Positions 9,246 through 19,364 of a stretch of DNA of 64,000 bases are shown here, in pieces. Position 1 is the stretch's first letter. Each line of letters starts with the position of its first letter. This stretch comes from Prauserella salsuginis (GTDB lineage Bacteria; Actinomycetota; Actinomycetes; Mycobacteriales; Pseudonocardiaceae), in the NCBI RefSeq assembly GCF_024648885.1, contig NZ_JANBBF010000008.1, positions 992,001 to 1,056,000 of the forward strand, written 5' to 3'. A program made the translations under genes and the position numbers. The notes beneath the pieces are model-generated. The model worked only from the letters and a program-made list of their open reading frames with translations. It did no database searches and had not been told where the DNA came from.

Positions 9246-10720
9246 GCGGGCTCCTTGCCGAACAGCGTGCGGGCCTCGCCCGCGGTGACCACCGAACCGG
9301 TGACGAGCACCCCGCCGCCCGCGAGGGGTTCCTCGGGGTCGTCGGGCTGTTCGACGAGACTGATGGCGGTCTCGATCGCGGTGTCGAGCGCGGGCTCGAC
9401 CGTCACCCGCTCCTCGCCGAACACGGCCATCGCGAGCTCGGCCAGCTGCTCGGCGGGCATCGCCCGCGGCGAGGTGTTGACGGTGACGACGACCTCGTCG
9501 ACGACCGGGTCGAGCGCCTCCAGAATGCCCCGGACGTCCTTGTCCTCGAGGACGCCGATGACGGCGACGAGCCTGCGGAACGCGAACTCCTCGTCGATCG
9601 TGGCGGCCAGCGCGGCGGCGCCGTGCGGGTTGTGCGCCGCGTCGACGAGCACCGCAGGCGCGGCGCGGACACGTTCCAGCCTGCCCGGCGTGACGATCTC
9701 GGCGAACGCCGCGCGCACCGATTCCCCGACGAGCTGGCGCTCCTTGCCCGCCCCGAAGAACGCCTCGACCGCGGCCAGCGCCAGTGCGGCGTTGTCGGCC
9801 TGGTGCTTGCCGTGCAGTGGCAGGAACACTTCCTCGTACACGCCGCCGAGACCCTGGATGGTGAGCATCTGCCCGCCGACGGCCTTGGTGCGGTCCAGCA
9901 CGGTGAACTCGCTGCCCGCACGTGCGACGGCGGCGTCGACCTCGACGGCCCGTTCCAGCAGCACGCGCTCGGCGTCGGATTCCTGCTCGGCGATGACCGC
10001 CACCGAACCGGCCTTGATGATGCCCGCCTTCTCCCCGGCGATGGTCGCGCGGTCGTCACCGAGGTAGTCGGCGTGGTCGATGCCGACCGGCGTGACGACG
10101 GCGACCTGGCCATCGGCGACGTTCGTGGCGTCCCACGCGCCGCCCATGCCCGCCTCGAGCACTGCGACCTCGACGGGCGCGTCGGCGAACGCGGCGAACG
10201 CCATACCGGTGAGCACCTCGAACTTGCTCATCGGCGGCGCATCGGCGGCGCCCGCCTGGTCGACCATCTGCACGAACGGCGCGACGTCGCGGTAAGTGTC
10301 GACATAGCGCTCGGCGGAGATCGGCTGCCCGTCGATGCTGATCCGCTCGGTCACCAGCTGCAGATGCGGACTGGTGTAGCGGCCGACCCGCAGGCCCATC
10401 TGCGTCATGAGCGCCTCGATCATGCGCGAGACCGAGCTCTTGCCGTTGGTGCCGGCGACGTGCAGCACCGGATAGGTGCGGTGCGGATCACCGAGCAGGT
10501 TCATCAGCGCGGAGATGCGCGTCAGCGACGGCTCCAGCTTCGTCTCCGGCCACCGCTCGTTCAGCTCGGCCTCGACGATCTGCAACTCACGCCGGGACTG
10601 CTGCTCGATGGCGGCCTCGGCCTCGTCGCTGAGCGGCTCCGGGTCGTCCGGCAGCGGACCGGCGATGAAGTTGTCGCCCTCGGTGAGTTCGGGCGGAAAC
10701 TCCTGCTCGTCGTCCGACAC
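9242..10720 (-). CDS. folC: Folylpolyglutamate synthase / dihydrofolate synthase
   Basis: The enzyme adds glutamate to dihydropteroate and to folates, using ATP. The product is about 492 residues. After an acidic 50-residue N-terminal extension come the Mur-ligase-like P-loop HVAGTNGKSS, the YTSPHLQLVTERI motif, a FEVLTGMAF segment, the GGAWDATN loop and the C-terminal AHNPHGAAAL motif. The GTG at 10720 has GGGAG 7 nt upstream; an ATG at 10726 is in frame but too close to that site. It overlaps DUF4233 by 4 bp. valS, usually upstream, is absent; a repeat island and dapF are there instead. Confidence 0.93.
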   Translation of the reverse strand: MSDDEQEFPPELTEGDNFIAGPLPDDPEPLSDEAEAAIEQQSRRELQIVEAELNERWPETKLEPSLTRISALMNLLGDPHRTYPVLHVAGTNGKSSVSRMIEALMTQMGLRVGRYTSPHLQLVTERISIDGQPISAERYVDTYRDVAPFVQMVDQAGAADAPPMSKFEVLTGMAFAAFADAPVEVAVLEAGMGGAWDATNVADGQVAVVTPVGIDHADYLGDDRATIAGEKAGIIKAGSVAVIAEQESDAERVLLERAVEVDAAVARAGSEFTVLDRTKAVGGQMLTIQGLGGVYEEVFLPLHGKHQADNAALALAAVEAFFGAGKERQLVGESVRAAFAEIVTPGRLERVRAAPAVLVDAAHNPHGAAALAATIDEEFAFRRLVAVIGVLEDKDVRGILEALDPVVDEVVVTVNTSPRAMPAEQLAELAMAVFGEERVTVEPALDTAIETAISLVEQPDDPEEPLAGGGVLVTGSVVTAGEARTLFGKEPA

Positions 10721-10846
10721 GCACATTCTCCCTGCTGGTACTGCATTGACAGGTTCGAGTCTACGTGCGCCGCGTGTCACGAGCGGCCACACCCTCCGTC
10801 CACAATGATCATGACCACCCGTCCTTCCCCCGGACCACTACGGCAA

Positions 10847-10951
10847 CACCGCGTGTGCTGCACTCCGGCACGTGTTCGCCGTTCGCGGCCACGGCCTGCC
10901 GGCGATGCACGAGCGCAGGACACGCGGGTATGAGCGCAGGACACGCGGGTG
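10847..10951. repeat. Dispersed 21-bp-period repeat, locus 1
   Basis: Two direct units GAGCGCAGGACACGCGGGT start at 10911 and 10932, exactly 21 bp apart. A further unit in the opposite orientation (read on the minus strand as GAGTGCAGCACACGCGGTG) lies at 10847-10865. The same unit occurs at 35.9 and 41.4 kb. Confidence 0.8.
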
Positions 10952-11093
10952 ACGGAGCTACGGACCCGCCGAACCGTCACCGCGGGTCGGCAGGTCGACG
11001 GCGGGTCCAGTCCCTGGCCGGCGCGGCCGGCGCCGTCGCACGCACCATCGGCCGAGCACCGCCGGCCGATGGTGCCCGTCCTGCGCTCCGGCA

Positions 11094-11140
11094 CATGCAC
11101 TCCGGCACATGCACTCCGGCACATGCACTCCGGCACGTCG
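11094..11140. repeat. 14-bp tandem repeats
   Basis: Three near-identical units CTCCGGCACATGCA followed by a partial fourth. Units are directly joined with no unique spacer, so this is not a CRISPR. Confidence 0.8.
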
Positions 11141-11244
11141 GCGACGCATCCGCCGGCTCGTCGGCGGCACGTGGGCGACGCATCCGCCGGCTCGCAGATC
11201 CGCGGGGCAGCAGATCCGCAGGGCAGCGGGTCGGCGGCGACGGA

Positions 11245-12087
11245 TCAGCGGTTGCGGCCCCACCAGCCGGCGTCGAGTTCGCCGCGGGCGACGAACTCGG
11301 CCGGGCCGGTCAGCGTCGCTCCCTCGCGGTCGACCGTCACGGTCACCCGCCCACCCGGGATATCCACTGTGGACGAACCGTGGTCCGTCCCCGAGAGATG
11401 CAGCGCCGCCGCGACGGCGGCCACGGTGCCGGTGCCGCACGCCCGGGTCTCCCCCACTCCCCGTTCGTACACGCGCATGCGGAGCGCGCCGGGCTCGACG
11501 GTGTTGATGAACTCGAGGTTGACGCCGTCGGGGAAGAAGTCGTGGTCGAACCGGGGCTGCTCCCGCAGGTCGAGACCCGACACGTCGTCATCCATTGTGG
11601 ACACCAGGTGCGGGTTGCCGACGTCGACGGCGACCCCGGACAGTTCTCGCCCGTCGACCACCGCGACCGAGGTGCCGATGATCCGCGCCGGCCCCATCTC
11701 CACGGTCACCGACAGATCCCGGTGCACCTGCACCGGCCGATCCCCCGCACGGGTGCCGACGGCGAACTCCCGCCGCTCCTCGAGGCCGGATTCGACGAGG
11801 TAGCGCGCGAACACCCGCACCCCGTTCCCGCACATCTCCGCGGCCGAACCGTCGGCGTTGCGGTAGTCCATGAACCATTCGGCGGCCGAGTCCTCGGTGC
11901 CCGGGACGTCCCCGTCCACGGCCGACACGCGCACGACCCGCAGCACACCGTCGGCGCCGAGCCCTCGTTGCCGGTCACACAGCGCGGCGACACGCTCCGG
12001 CGTCAGCTCCAGCGCACCGACCGCATCGGGCAGGATCACGAAGTCGTTCTGCGTGCCGTGCCCTTTGAGGAACTCGATTCCACCCAT
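11245..12087 (-). CDS. dapF: Diaminopimelate epimerase
   Basis: It converts LL- to meso-diaminopimelate for lysine and peptidoglycan synthesis. The product has 280 residues. It starts with FLKGHGTQNDFVILPD and carries both catalytic cysteines: Cys86 in EMCGNGVR and Cys217 in TRACGTGT, the two-base pair of this cofactor-independent racemase. It ends AGWWGRNR. It lies 10 bp downstream of miaA on the same strand, as in mycobacteria, but hflX, the usual next gene, is missing. Two TCCAYNGTGGA palindromes (11363-11373, 11591-11601) lie inside the gene. Confidence 0.97.
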   Translation of the reverse strand: MGGIEFLKGHGTQNDFVILPDAVGALELTPERVAALCDRQRGLGADGVLRVVRVSAVDGDVPGTEDSAAEWFMDYRNADGSAAEMCGNGVRVFARYLVESGLEERREFAVGTRAGDRPVQVHRDLSVTVEMGPARIIGTSVAVVDGRELSGVAVDVGNPHLVSTMDDDVSGLDLREQPRFDHDFFPDGVNLEFINTVEPGALRMRVYERGVGETRACGTGTVAAVAAALHLSGTDHGSSTVDIPGGRVTVTVDREGATLTGPAEFVARGELDAGWWGRNR

Positions 12088-12097
12088 GCCGTCCAGA

Positions 12098-13006
12098 TTA
12101 CGGCGTCACCAGACGGCGGACGCGATCACCCAGTTCCGGATCTCCACCGTCGAACCAGTGGATGCGCGTGTCACGCCGGAACCACTTGCGCTGTTTGCGG
12201 ACGAACCGTCGGGTCGCCTGCGCCGTCTCGTCGGCGGCCTGCGTGAAATCCCCGGTCCCGGCGTCGATGGCCGCCAGCACCTGCTGGTACCCGAGCGCCC
12301 GCGACGCGGTCTTGCCCTCGCGCAGCCCCCGTCGTTCCAGGGTGCGCACCTCCTCGACGAGCCCGTCGGCGAACATCCGCTCCACGCGCAGGTTCACCCG
12401 CTCGTCCAGCTCGGCGACGTCGCGGTCCACGCCGACCAGCACGGTGCCGTACCGGGGCTCGCCCGGGGTCGGCAGATTCGCCGAGAACGGCTGCCCGGTG
12501 ATCTCGATGACCTCCAGGGCGCGCACGATCCGCCGCACGTTGCCCGGCAGGATCGCCGCGGCCGCATCCGGATCGAGAGTGCCGAGTCGTTCGTGCAGCG
12601 CCGCTGCGCCGACCCGCTGTGCCTCGGCCTCCAGCGCGGCCCGCACCTCGGGGTCGGTACCGGGGAACCGCAGCTCGTCGACGACGGCCTGCACGTACAG
12701 TCCCGATCCGCCGACCAGCACCGGCACCCGCCCCTCGGCGAGCAGCCGTTCCACCTCGGCGCGCGCGTCACGCTGGTAGGCCGCCACCGACGCCGTCTCC
12801 GTCACGTCCAGCACGTCGAGCAGCCGGTGCGGCACGCCCCGGCGTTCGGCCACGGTCACCTTCGCCGTACCGATGTCCATGCCGCGGTACAGCTGCATCG
12901 CGTCGGCGTTGACGACCTCCCCTCCCAGGGCGAGTGCCAGCTCCACACCGAGCGCCGTCTTCCCCGTGGCCGTCGGCCCGACGACCGCCACCGGTCGGAT
13001 GCTCAT
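12098..13006 (-). CDS. miaA: tRNA dimethylallyltransferase
   Basis: It transfers a dimethylallyl group to A37 of tRNAs reading UNN codons. It has 302 residues. The P-loop is GPTATGKT at 10-17, followed by [17 protein letters not shown], the substrate-binding signature, and [11 protein letters not shown]. The C-terminal part carries the tRNA-contacting [15 protein letters not shown] motif. Its ATG overlaps the stop of the upstream Rv2728c-like gene by 4 bp (ATGA). MiaB, which acts on the product of MiaA, is encoded 3 kb upstream in the same block. Confidence 0.97.
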   Translation of the reverse strand: MSIRPVAVVGPTATGKTALGVELALALGGEVVNADAMQLYRGMDIGTAKVTVAERRGVPHRLLDVLDVTETASVAAYQRDARAEVERLLAEGRVPVLVGGSGLYVQAVVDELRFPGTDPEVRAALEAEAQRVGAAALHERLGTLDPDAAAAILPGNVRRIVRALEVIEITGQPFSANLPTPGEPRYGTVLVGVDRDVAELDERVNLRVERMFADGLVEEVRTLERRGLREGKTASRALGYQQVLAAIDAGTGDFTQAADETAQATRRFVRKQRKWFRRDTRIHWFDGGDPELGDRVRRLVTP

Positions 13007-13719
13007 CCCGCCTCCCAGTACGCGACGTGGTAGCCCACACCGCGAGGAGCGTCCGAATACACGAGGTCACCGCGCCAGGCGACGCCGCGGGCGCGGGCGA
13101 AGCCGGCGAGGACCTGCCACGGGGCGCGGCCGGCCACTCGCAGCTCATCGGCCAGAGCGGGGTCGATGTCGAGCAGGGCCTCCGGGTCGGCGGCGGCGAG
13201 CGCGGCGGCGACGGCACTGTCGAAGCCCTCTGCCCGCTCGTCCTCCTCACCGGGCGGTGCGGTGTCCCTGCGCGCCGATCCGTCACCCACCACCAGCAGT
13301 CCGACCGGGTCGCCGGCCGGGTCGTCGGTCGCGGCCAGTTTCTCGCCCAGCGTCACGCAGTCGGAGGGGCTCGCGTCCTCGGCGATCAGTTCCGCACGCA
13401 CCGTGTGCGCGCCCGCCCGCACCCGCAGCCACGCGGCGACGAGCGCGGACAGCGGAAGGTCCTCCGGCGGTCCGGCGGCATGCTCGCCAAGAGGTACGAC
13501 CACGTCGGCGCCGAACGCGCGGAACGTGCCGGCCCGGTCGGCCTCGACGGTGGCGGGCGCGCTGCCCGCGGCAGCCGCGCCCACGGCGATCCACCGGGAC
13601 GGCAACCGGGACGCCGCGTCGACGGCGGCGGCGCGCACCGCGTCGGCGAGCCGCGTACCGGGGACCAACTCCGGCACCAGAAGCGGTGCAGCGGGAACCA
13701 CGACGGCACACGAGATCAC
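13003..13719 (-). CDS. Rv2728c-like protein, class III extradiol dioxygenase fold
   Basis: A 238-residue protein starting at a GTG (13719) with [18 protein letters not shown], whose opening and the later [12 protein letters not shown] segment resemble class III extradiol dioxygenase-like (LigB/Memo) proteins. The metal-binding His pairs of true dioxygenases are not evident, so it is probably not an active oxygenase. Position between miaA and the DUF349 gene matches M. tuberculosis Rv2728c. It overlaps miaA by 4 bp, so the two are coupled. Function unknown. Confidence 0.75.
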   Translation of the reverse strand: MISCAVVVPAAPLLVPELVPGTRLADAVRAAAVDAASRLPSRWIAVGAAAAGSAPATVEADRAGTFRAFGADVVVPLGEHAAGPPEDLPLSALVAAWLRVRAGAHTVRAELIAEDASPSDCVTLGEKLAATDDPAGDPVGLLVVGDGSARRDTAPPGEEDERAEGFDSAVAAALAAADPEALLDIDPALADELRVAGRAPWQVLAGFARARGVAWRGDLVYSDAPRGVGYHVAYWEAG

Positions 13720-13926
13720 GCGTCCAGAGGCTACCGGCAGCACTCTCCGCGGTACGTCTTGAGGCAATCTTCCGGCAACGGAGTACCGAGAACCGCGCTG
13801 ACCTGTTTGAATGCGGACAACGACCCACCGGATCGCCCGCGATCCCAGGCAGTGACACCGACAGCACCACCCGGCCCCGCCCGCGGCGGGGCGCCCACCA
13901 CGGGCCTAGGTGAGAAGGAGCCGGCC

Positions 13927-15237
13927 ATGGCCGAGCAGAACACCCCGGAGAACACGACGCACGTGCCGGCGCCCAGCGAGGTGCCGCACACACAGGCCGC
14001 TTCCACGGTTCCCGCGGCGGAACCGCACCCCGAGCGCTGGGGCCGCATCGACGACGAGGGTGCGGTGTTCGTCCGCGCCTCCGACGGTGAACGGCAGGTC
14101 GGCGTGTGGCAGGCGGGCACGGCCCAGGAGGGCCTGGTCCACTTCGCGCGGCGGTTCGACGACCTGCGCACCGAGGTGGAGCTGCTGGAGACCCGCCTCT
14201 CCTCCGGTGCCGGCGACCCGAAGCAGGCGCTCAGCAGTGCCACACACCTCAAGGAAGGCCTCCCCGACGCGGCGATCGTCGGAGACGTCGACGCCCTGGC
14301 GGCGAAACTGGACGCCGTGATCGCACACGCCGAGCAGGCCGTCTCCCAGGTGAAGGAGAAGCGGGAGCAGGCGCGCGCCGAGGCCGTCGCCCGCAAGCAG
14401 GAGCTCGCCGCGGAGGCCGAGCAGATCGCCGCCGAGTCGACCCAGTGGAAGTGGGCCGGCGACCGCCTCAAGGCGATCCTCGAGGAGTGGAAGACGATCA
14501 AGGGCATCGACCGCAAGACCGACGACGAACTGTGGAAACGGTTCTCGAAGGCGCGGGAGGCGTTCAACCGCAGGCGCGGCTCGCACTTCGCCGAGCTGGA
14601 CAAGCAGCGGGCCACGGCGAAGCGGCGCAAGGAGGAACTCATCGCCGAGGCCGAGTCGATGACCGAGTCGACCGACTGGGGCCCGACCGCCGCGCGGTAC
14701 AAGCAGCTCATGGCCGATTGGAAGGCCGCGGGCCGGGCGCCGAAGGACGCCGACGACGCGCTGTGGCAGCGGTTCCGCGCCGCCCAGGACGCGTTCTTCT
14801 CCCGCAGGGCGGCGGCGTTCTCCGAACGGGATGCCGAGTTCGCCGAGAACGCTTCCCGCAAGGAGGAACTGCTGGTCGAGGCGGAGAAGATCGACCCGTC
14901 GGCGAATCTGGAGGCGGCTCGCTCGCAGCTGCGGCGCATTCAGGAGCAGTGGGACGAGATCGGCAAGGTGCCACGGGAACGCATCCGCGAGCTCGACGGC
15001 AGGCTCAAGGCGGTGCAGGACCGCGTGCGCGGGGCCGAGGACGCCAAGTGGCGCCGGACCGACCCCGAGGCGCAGGCGCGCGTGGCGCAGTTCCGCGAGA
15101 AGGTGGAGCAGTTCGAGGAGCAGGCCGCCAAGGCCCGCGACGCCGGGGACGACAAGCGCGCGGCGAAGGCCGAGCAGCAGGCCGCGCAGTGGCGCGAGTG
15201 GTTGTCGGCGGCCGAGGCCGCGATCGCCGACCGCTGA
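13927..15237 (+). CDS. DUF349 coiled-coil protein
   Basis: A 436-residue, highly charged, mainly alpha-helical protein. An N-terminal 100 residues include a beta-like GRIDDEGAVFVRASDGER and a DLRTEVELLETRL coiled coil. At least three DUF349 repeats follow, with the signature WKXXGRAPKDADDALWQRF and related WKTIKGIDRKTDDELWKRF. The ATG at 13927 has AAGGAG 8 nt upstream; the open frame extends far upstream but lacks a better start. The orthologue in M. tuberculosis is Rv2731 by position. Cytoplasmic; function unknown. It is divergent from the miaA group and convergent with the miaB group. Confidence 0.88.
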   Translation: MAEQNTPENTTHVPAPSEVPHTQAASTVPAAEPHPERWGRIDDEGAVFVRASDGERQVGVWQAGTAQEGLVHFARRFDDLRTEVELLETRLSSGAGDPKQALSSATHLKEGLPDAAIVGDVDALAAKLDAVIAHAEQAVSQVKEKREQARAEAVARKQELAAEAEQIAAESTQWKWAGDRLKAILEEWKTIKGIDRKTDDELWKRFSKAREAFNRRRGSHFAELDKQRATAKRRKEELIAEAESMTESTDWGPTAARYKQLMADWKAAGRAPKDADDALWQRFRAAQDAFFSRRAAAFSERDAEFAENASRKEELLVEAEKIDPSANLEAARSQLRRIQEQWDEIGKVPRERIRELDGRLKAVQDRVRGAEDAKWRRTDPEAQARVAQFREKVEQFEEQAAKARDAGDDKRAAKAEQQAAQWREWLSAAEAAIADR

Positions 15238-15247
15238 TCCGGCTGCG

Positions 15248-15289
15248 CCGGGTGACCGCGGCCCTCCTCACCGGGGCGCGGTCACCCGG
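15248..15289. terminator. Hairpin between convergent genes
   Basis: A 13-bp perfect stem (CCGGGTGACCGCG and complement) around a 16-nt loop, 11 bp past the DUF349 stop and before the convergent Rv2732c-like gene. Likely bidirectional. Confidence 0.65.
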
Positions 15290-15361
15290 ACGCCGAAGCC
15301 GGTCCGTCGACGCCGGGCCCGGGCCAACCAGCCGGTCAGGCGATAGCGGGGCGAGCGCCCG

Positions 15362-15835
15362 TCAGGACCGTGACCACGCGAGGCGCGTCCACTGCACGGC
15401 GAGCACGACGACGCAGATCCACATGACGATCATGCCCGCACCGGGGCCGGTGCCGGCGTGACCGCTGACGGGTGACGACTGCTGCGACCAGATGGCCAGC
15501 AGGCCGTCCACCGACGAGACCCAGCATCCGACCGTGCAGATCCAGCTGAGCCACCAGCGACGGGTCACGAGGGCGGCGGCTGAGGCCAGCACAGCGAACA
15601 ACGCGCTGGTGGACACGAACAGCAGCGGGATCGCGCCGCCTTCACCCGCGAACATGCGCCAGCCGGGCTCGCCGCCGGCCCATGGCAGCAGGATCGCGAT
15701 GAGCGCCACGAACACGACGACGGCGATCGTGAACCCGGAGCGCCCGGGCTCGATGGTCTTCTCGGCCTTGGAGAGGGTGGCGTCGACGTCGGCGCCGAGT
15801 TCTTCGACCGCGGGGTCCCGTTCGTCGTCGGTCAC
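15362..15835 (-). CDS. Rv2732c family membrane protein
   Basis: A protein of about 157 residues. After a 35-residue acidic start ([16 protein letters not shown]) it has four hydrophobic helices, the first [21 protein letters not shown] and the last [15 protein letters not shown]. Size, topology and position directly after miaB match Rv2732c of M. tuberculosis. The GTG at 15835 gives a GTGA overlap with the miaB stop, the pattern seen at several junctions in this window; an ATG at 15844 would add three residues. No catalytic motif; function unknown. Confidence 0.8.
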   Translation of the reverse strand: MTDDERDPAVEELGADVDATLSKAEKTIEPGRSGFTIAVVVFVALIAILLPWAGGEPGWRMFAGEGGAIPLLFVSTSALFAVLASAAALVTRRWWLSWICTVGCWVSSVDGLLAIWSQQSSPVSGHAGTGPGAGMIVMWICVVVLAVQWTRLAWSRS

Positions 15836-17346
15836 AGTCCGCATCCCGTCGCCGTGGTCGTCGCGGCGGCTTCCGCGGCTTCGGCGGGGCGGCCGAAGCT
15901 CGGCAGGCCGAGGCTGACGCCGTCGGTCTTGGGCCGCTGCCCCGCCTCGGCGTTGTCGCCCGCGCGGGTTCTGCGGTGGCTGAGCAGGTCACCGTCGGCC
16001 ACCAGGTGGTGCGGCGCGGCGTAGGTCACCGTGGTCTCGACGATGTCGCCGGGCCGCACGGCCGTGTCGATCTCCGGACCGGTGGGCGTGAAGTGCACGA
16101 GCCTGCCGTCGCGGGCGCGTCCGCTCATGCGCCGTGTCTCCGCGTCCTTACGGCCTTCACCTGTGGCGACGAGGAGTTCCACGCGCCTGCCGACCTGCTT
16201 GCGGTTCTCCTCCCAGGAGATCTCGTCCTGCAGGGCGACGAGCCGCTCGTACCGCTCCTGCACGACCTCCTTGGCCAGCTGACCGTCGAGTTCGGCGGCG
16301 GGCGTTCCGGGCCGCTTCGAGTACTGGAACGTGAACGCGCTGGAGAACCGGGCGCGGCGCACCACCTCGAGCGTCTGCTCGAAGTCCTCCTCGGTCTCCC
16401 CGGGGAAGCCGACGATGATGTCGGTGGTGATCGCGGCGTCGGGCATCGCGGTGCGCACCTTGTCCAAGATGGACAGGAACCGTTCCGACCGGTACGAGCG
16501 GCGCATCGCCTTCAGGATGCGATCGGAACCGGACTGCAGTGGCATGTGCAGCTGGTGGCACACGTTGGGGGTCTCGGCCATCGCGTCGATCACGTCGTCG
16601 GTGAACGCGGCCGGGTGCGGGGAGGTGAACCGCACGCGCTCGAGCCCGTCGACGGAGCCGCACGAGCGCAGCAGCTTGCCGAAGGCGTGCCGATCGCCGA
16701 ATTCGACCCCGTAGGAGTTGACGTTCTGGCCGAGCAGGGTCACCTCGAGCACGCCCTCGGCGACCAGCGCCTCGACCTCGGCCAGGATCTCGCCGGGCCT
16801 GCGGTCGCGTTCCTTGCCCCGCAGCGACGGCACGATGCAGAACGTGCACGTGTTGTTACAGCCCACCGAGATCGACACCCAGCCCGAGTAGGCGGAGTCG
16901 CGCCGGGCGGGCAGCGTGGACGGGAACGTCTCGAGCGCCTCGAGGATCTCGACCTCGGCCTCGGCGTTGTGGCGAGCGCGTTCCAGCAGTGTCGGCAGCG
17001 ACCCGATGTTGTGGGTACCGAACACCACGTCGACCCAGGGCGCCCGCTTGACGATCTCGCCGCGGTCCTTCTGCGCGAGACAGCCGCCGACCGCGATCTG
17101 CATGCCGGGCTTCTCGTTCTTACGGGCGCGCAGATGACCGAGGTTGCCGTACAGCTTGTTGTCGGCGTTCTCCCGCACGGCGCATGTGTTGAGCACGACG
17201 ACGTCGGCGGCGTCGCCCTCGGCGGCCGCGACGTATCCCGCGTCCTCCAGTTGTCCCGCGAGACGCTCGGAGTCGTGGACGTTCATCTGGCAGCCGAAGG
17301 TGCGGATGGAGTACGAACGGGTCACGTCACCAGGGTAATCAGGCAT
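15832..17346 (-). CDS. miaB: tRNA-2-methylthio-N6-dimethylallyladenosine synthase
   Basis: A radical-SAM methylthiotransferase that adds the 2-methylthio group to i6A37, the MiaA product. It has 504 residues. The N-terminal UPF0004 domain holds Cys19 (TFGCQMN), Cys55 (LNTCAVREN) and Cys89 (VGGCLAQ) for the auxiliary cluster. The radical-SAM cluster cysteines are 163, 167 and 170 in [14 protein letters not shown] domain follows near residue 390. The last 60 residues are an Ala-rich tail beyond the family core. The start may instead be the GTG at 17325 ([11 protein letters not shown]). It is the first gene of a minus-strand pair with the Rv2732c-like gene. Confidence 0.96.
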   Translation of the reverse strand: MPDYPGDVTRSYSIRTFGCQMNVHDSERLAGQLEDAGYVAAAEGDAADVVVLNTCAVRENADNKLYGNLGHLRARKNEKPGMQIAVGGCLAQKDRGEIVKRAPWVDVVFGTHNIGSLPTLLERARHNAEAEVEILEALETFPSTLPARRDSAYSGWVSISVGCNNTCTFCIVPSLRGKERDRRPGEILAEVEALVAEGVLEVTLLGQNVNSYGVEFGDRHAFGKLLRSCGSVDGLERVRFTSPHPAAFTDDVIDAMAETPNVCHQLHMPLQSGSDRILKAMRRSYRSERFLSILDKVRTAMPDAAITTDIIVGFPGETEEDFEQTLEVVRRARFSSAFTFQYSKRPGTPAAELDGQLAKEVVQERYERLVALQDEISWEENRKQVGRRVELLVATGEGRKDAETRRMSGRARDGRLVHFTPTGPEIDTAVRPGDIVETTVTYAAPHHLVADGDLLSHRRTRAGDNAEAGQRPKTDGVSLGLPSFGRPAEAAEAAATTTATGCGL

Positions 17347-17547
17347 CTAACGGGCACCTCGGTGGGCCGGATCGGGCTCGAGTGGATAGGCTCCCGCGAG
17401 CAGCTCCGGTCACGCGCCGTAGGCGACCCGGGGCGAAAGATTGCGATTTGACTTAAATGGCGCACCGGGATTGACCCGATGGTGTTCAATCTCGGGGTTG
17501 CCGGACATGCTCGTCGAACCGGCAGCTCACCGTTATGGAGGCAAGAT

Positions 17548-18330
17548 TTGAGTACCGAGGCGTCCGGCTCCGGCGGCGCGTCCACGGGCACCACCCCGCC
17601 GATGATCAAGGCGGCGTCCGTGGACAAGTACTTCGGCGACCTGCACGTACTGAAGGACATCAATCTCGAGGTCCCACGCGGGCAGGTCGTGGTCGTGCTG
17701 GGACCGTCCGGGTCGGGTAAATCGACCCTCTGCCGCGCCATCAACCGCCTCGAGCCGATCAACTCGGGCACGATCGAGGTCGACGGCGAACCGCTGCCGG
17801 CCGAGGGCAAGGCGCTCGCTGCACTGCGCGCCGACGTCGGCATGGTGTTCCAGCAGTTCAACCTGTTCTCGCACAAGTCGATCGTCGAGAACGTCACGCT
17901 CGGCCCGGTCAAGGTGCGTAAGGCCTCGCAGAGCGAGGCGCGCGAGACCGCGATGGAGCTGCTCGAGCGCGTAGGCATCGCCGACCAGGCCGACAAGTAC
18001 CCGGCACAGCTCTCGGGCGGCCAGCAGCAGCGCGCGGCGATCGCCCGCGCGCTGGCGATGAAGCCGAAGGTGATGTTGTTCGACGAGCCGACCTCCGCAC
18101 TGGACCCCGAAATGGTGCAGGAGGTGCTCGACACAATGACCTCACTCGCCGACGAAGGCATGACGATGGTCGTCGTCACGCACGAGATGGGCTTCGCCCG
18201 CCGGGCCGCCCACCGCGTGATCTTCATGGCCGACGGCGAGGTCGTCGAGGATTCCACACCGACCGACTTCTTCACTGCGCCGAAATCGGACCGCGCGAAG
18301 GACTTCCTCGGCAAGATCCTCACCCACTGA
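17548..18330 (+). CDS. gluA: Glutamate ABC importer, ATP-binding protein
   Basis: A 260-residue polar amino acid ABC ATPase with Walker [10 protein letters not shown], signature LSGGQQQR, Walker B LFDEP and the conserved [15 protein letters not shown]. The TTG at 17548 is preferred because GGAGG lies at 17537-17541, giving a short Ser/Gly/Thr-rich N-terminus before [16 protein letters not shown]. It is the first of four genes whose order (ATPase, binding protein, two permeases) and place beside recX match gluABCD of Corynebacterium glutamicum. Substrate glutamate is inferred from that match. Confidence 0.93.
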   Translation: MSTEASGSGGASTGTTPPMIKAASVDKYFGDLHVLKDINLEVPRGQVVVVLGPSGSGKSTLCRAINRLEPINSGTIEVDGEPLPAEGKALAALRADVGMVFQQFNLFSHKSIVENVTLGPVKVRKASQSEARETAMELLERVGIADQADKYPAQLSGGQQQRAAIARALAMKPKVMLFDEPTSALDPEMVQEVLDTMTSLADEGMTMVVVTHEMGFARRAAHRVIFMADGEVVEDSTPTDFFTAPKSDRAKDFLGKILTH

Positions 18331-18421
18331 TCGCACATCCGGCCCCGCGATACCCCTGCCGGGGCCTGTCCCGACACCCGCCGGAGGCGGGCGAACCACC
18401 TGGCAACGGAAGGAACACGAC

Positions 18422-19279
18422 ATGCGTTTCAGCCGAGTACTACGTACCGGCGCCCTGGTGGCGGCGGTCGGCCTGACGCTCGCAGCCTGCGGCCAACCGA
18501 ACAGCGAAGAGGACGCGAACAAATCGCTCGTCCAGCGCGCCGAGGACAACGGTTCGCTGACCATCGGCGTCAAGATCGACCAGCCCGGCCTCGGCCTGAA
18601 GAAGCCGGACGGCTCGTACGAGGGCTTCGACGTCGACGTCGCCACGTACGTCGCCAAGGAGCTGGGCGTCGAGGAAGGCGACATCGAGTTCGTCGAAACG
18701 CCGTCCGCCCAGCGCGAGAACATGATCCAGAAGGGCGACGTCGACATGATCGTCGCCACCTACTCGATCACGCCCGAACGCGACGAGGCGGTCGACTTCG
18801 CAGGCCCGTACTTCCTGGCCCACCAGGACCTGCTCGTGCGGAAGGGCGACGACTCGATCCAGGGTGCCGAGGACCTCAACAAGAACAAGAAGCTCTGTTC
18901 GGTCAAGGGATCGACCTCGGCCCAGAACGTCCGCGACGACTTCGCCCCGAAGGCACAGCTGCAGGAGTACGGCGGCTACTCCGAGTGCCTCACCGGCGTC
19001 GAGAACGAGGCCATCGACGCGATGACCACCGACGACACGATTCTCGCCGGTTACGCCGCTCAGCAGCCCGGCAAGTTCCAGCTGGTCGGCGCCGAGCTCA
19101 GCAACGAGAACTACGGCATCGGCCTGCGTGAGGGCGACGACGAGGGCAAGAAGGCACTCGACGAGGCGATCCAGAAGATGATCGACTCCGGCGAGTGGAA
19201 GAAGGCCGCCCAGCAGCACTTCGGGCCGGCCGGTTACGAGGTCCCGGAGGCGCCGACCGTCGGCGAAGTGGTCGAGTAA
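18422..19279 (+). CDS. gluB: Glutamate-binding lipoprotein of the ABC importer
   Basis: A 285-residue solute-binding protein of the SBP_bac_3 family. The lipobox LAAC places the lipidated Cys at residue 23, so it is anchored outside the membrane. The domain shows GSLTIGVKIDQPGLG, the SYEGFDVDVATYVAKELG segment and MIVATYSITPERDEAVDFAGPY, typical of amino-acid binding proteins. It contains a Cys pair (LCSVKG, SECLTG). It feeds the GluC-GluD channel; it starts 91 bp after gluA. Confidence 0.94.
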   Translation: MRFSRVLRTGALVAAVGLTLAACGQPNSEEDANKSLVQRAEDNGSLTIGVKIDQPGLGLKKPDGSYEGFDVDVATYVAKELGVEEGDIEFVETPSAQRENMIQKGDVDMIVATYSITPERDEAVDFAGPYFLAHQDLLVRKGDDSIQGAEDLNKNKKLCSVKGSTSAQNVRDDFAPKAQLQEYGGYSECLTGVENEAIDAMTTDDTILAGYAAQQPGKFQLVGAELSNENYGIGLREGDDEGKKALDEAIQKMIDSGEWKKAAQQHFGPAGYEVPEAPTVGEVVE

Positions 19280-19364
19280 CTGACCTGAGACAGACACCGA
19301 TTCGAGCTCGGGCCCGCCTCAACGGGGTCGGCCCGGGCTCGTTCGGTCTCCGGAGGAGCACCAC

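Larger units (their letters stand above)
10721..11244. other. Gene-free repeat island between dapF and folC
   Basis: About 520 bp with no credible gene. It holds an inverted copy of the dispersed 21-bp-period repeat (10847-10865), two direct copies (10911-10951), three 14-bp units of CTCCGGCACATGCA (about 11094-11140), a duplicated GGCGACGCATCCGCCGGCTCG (about 11140-11195), and two CAGATCCGC units near 11200-11225. It also marks a break in the usual gene order. Confidence 0.75.

Noticed and set aside
11094-11140. CRISPR-like repeat array
   Set aside because: Units of 14 bp are joined directly with no spacers and no cas genes near.
12934-13926. Upstream extension of the DUF349 gene
   Set aside because: It crosses the miaA and Rv2728c-like genes on the other strand; ATG 13927 has a good ribosome site.
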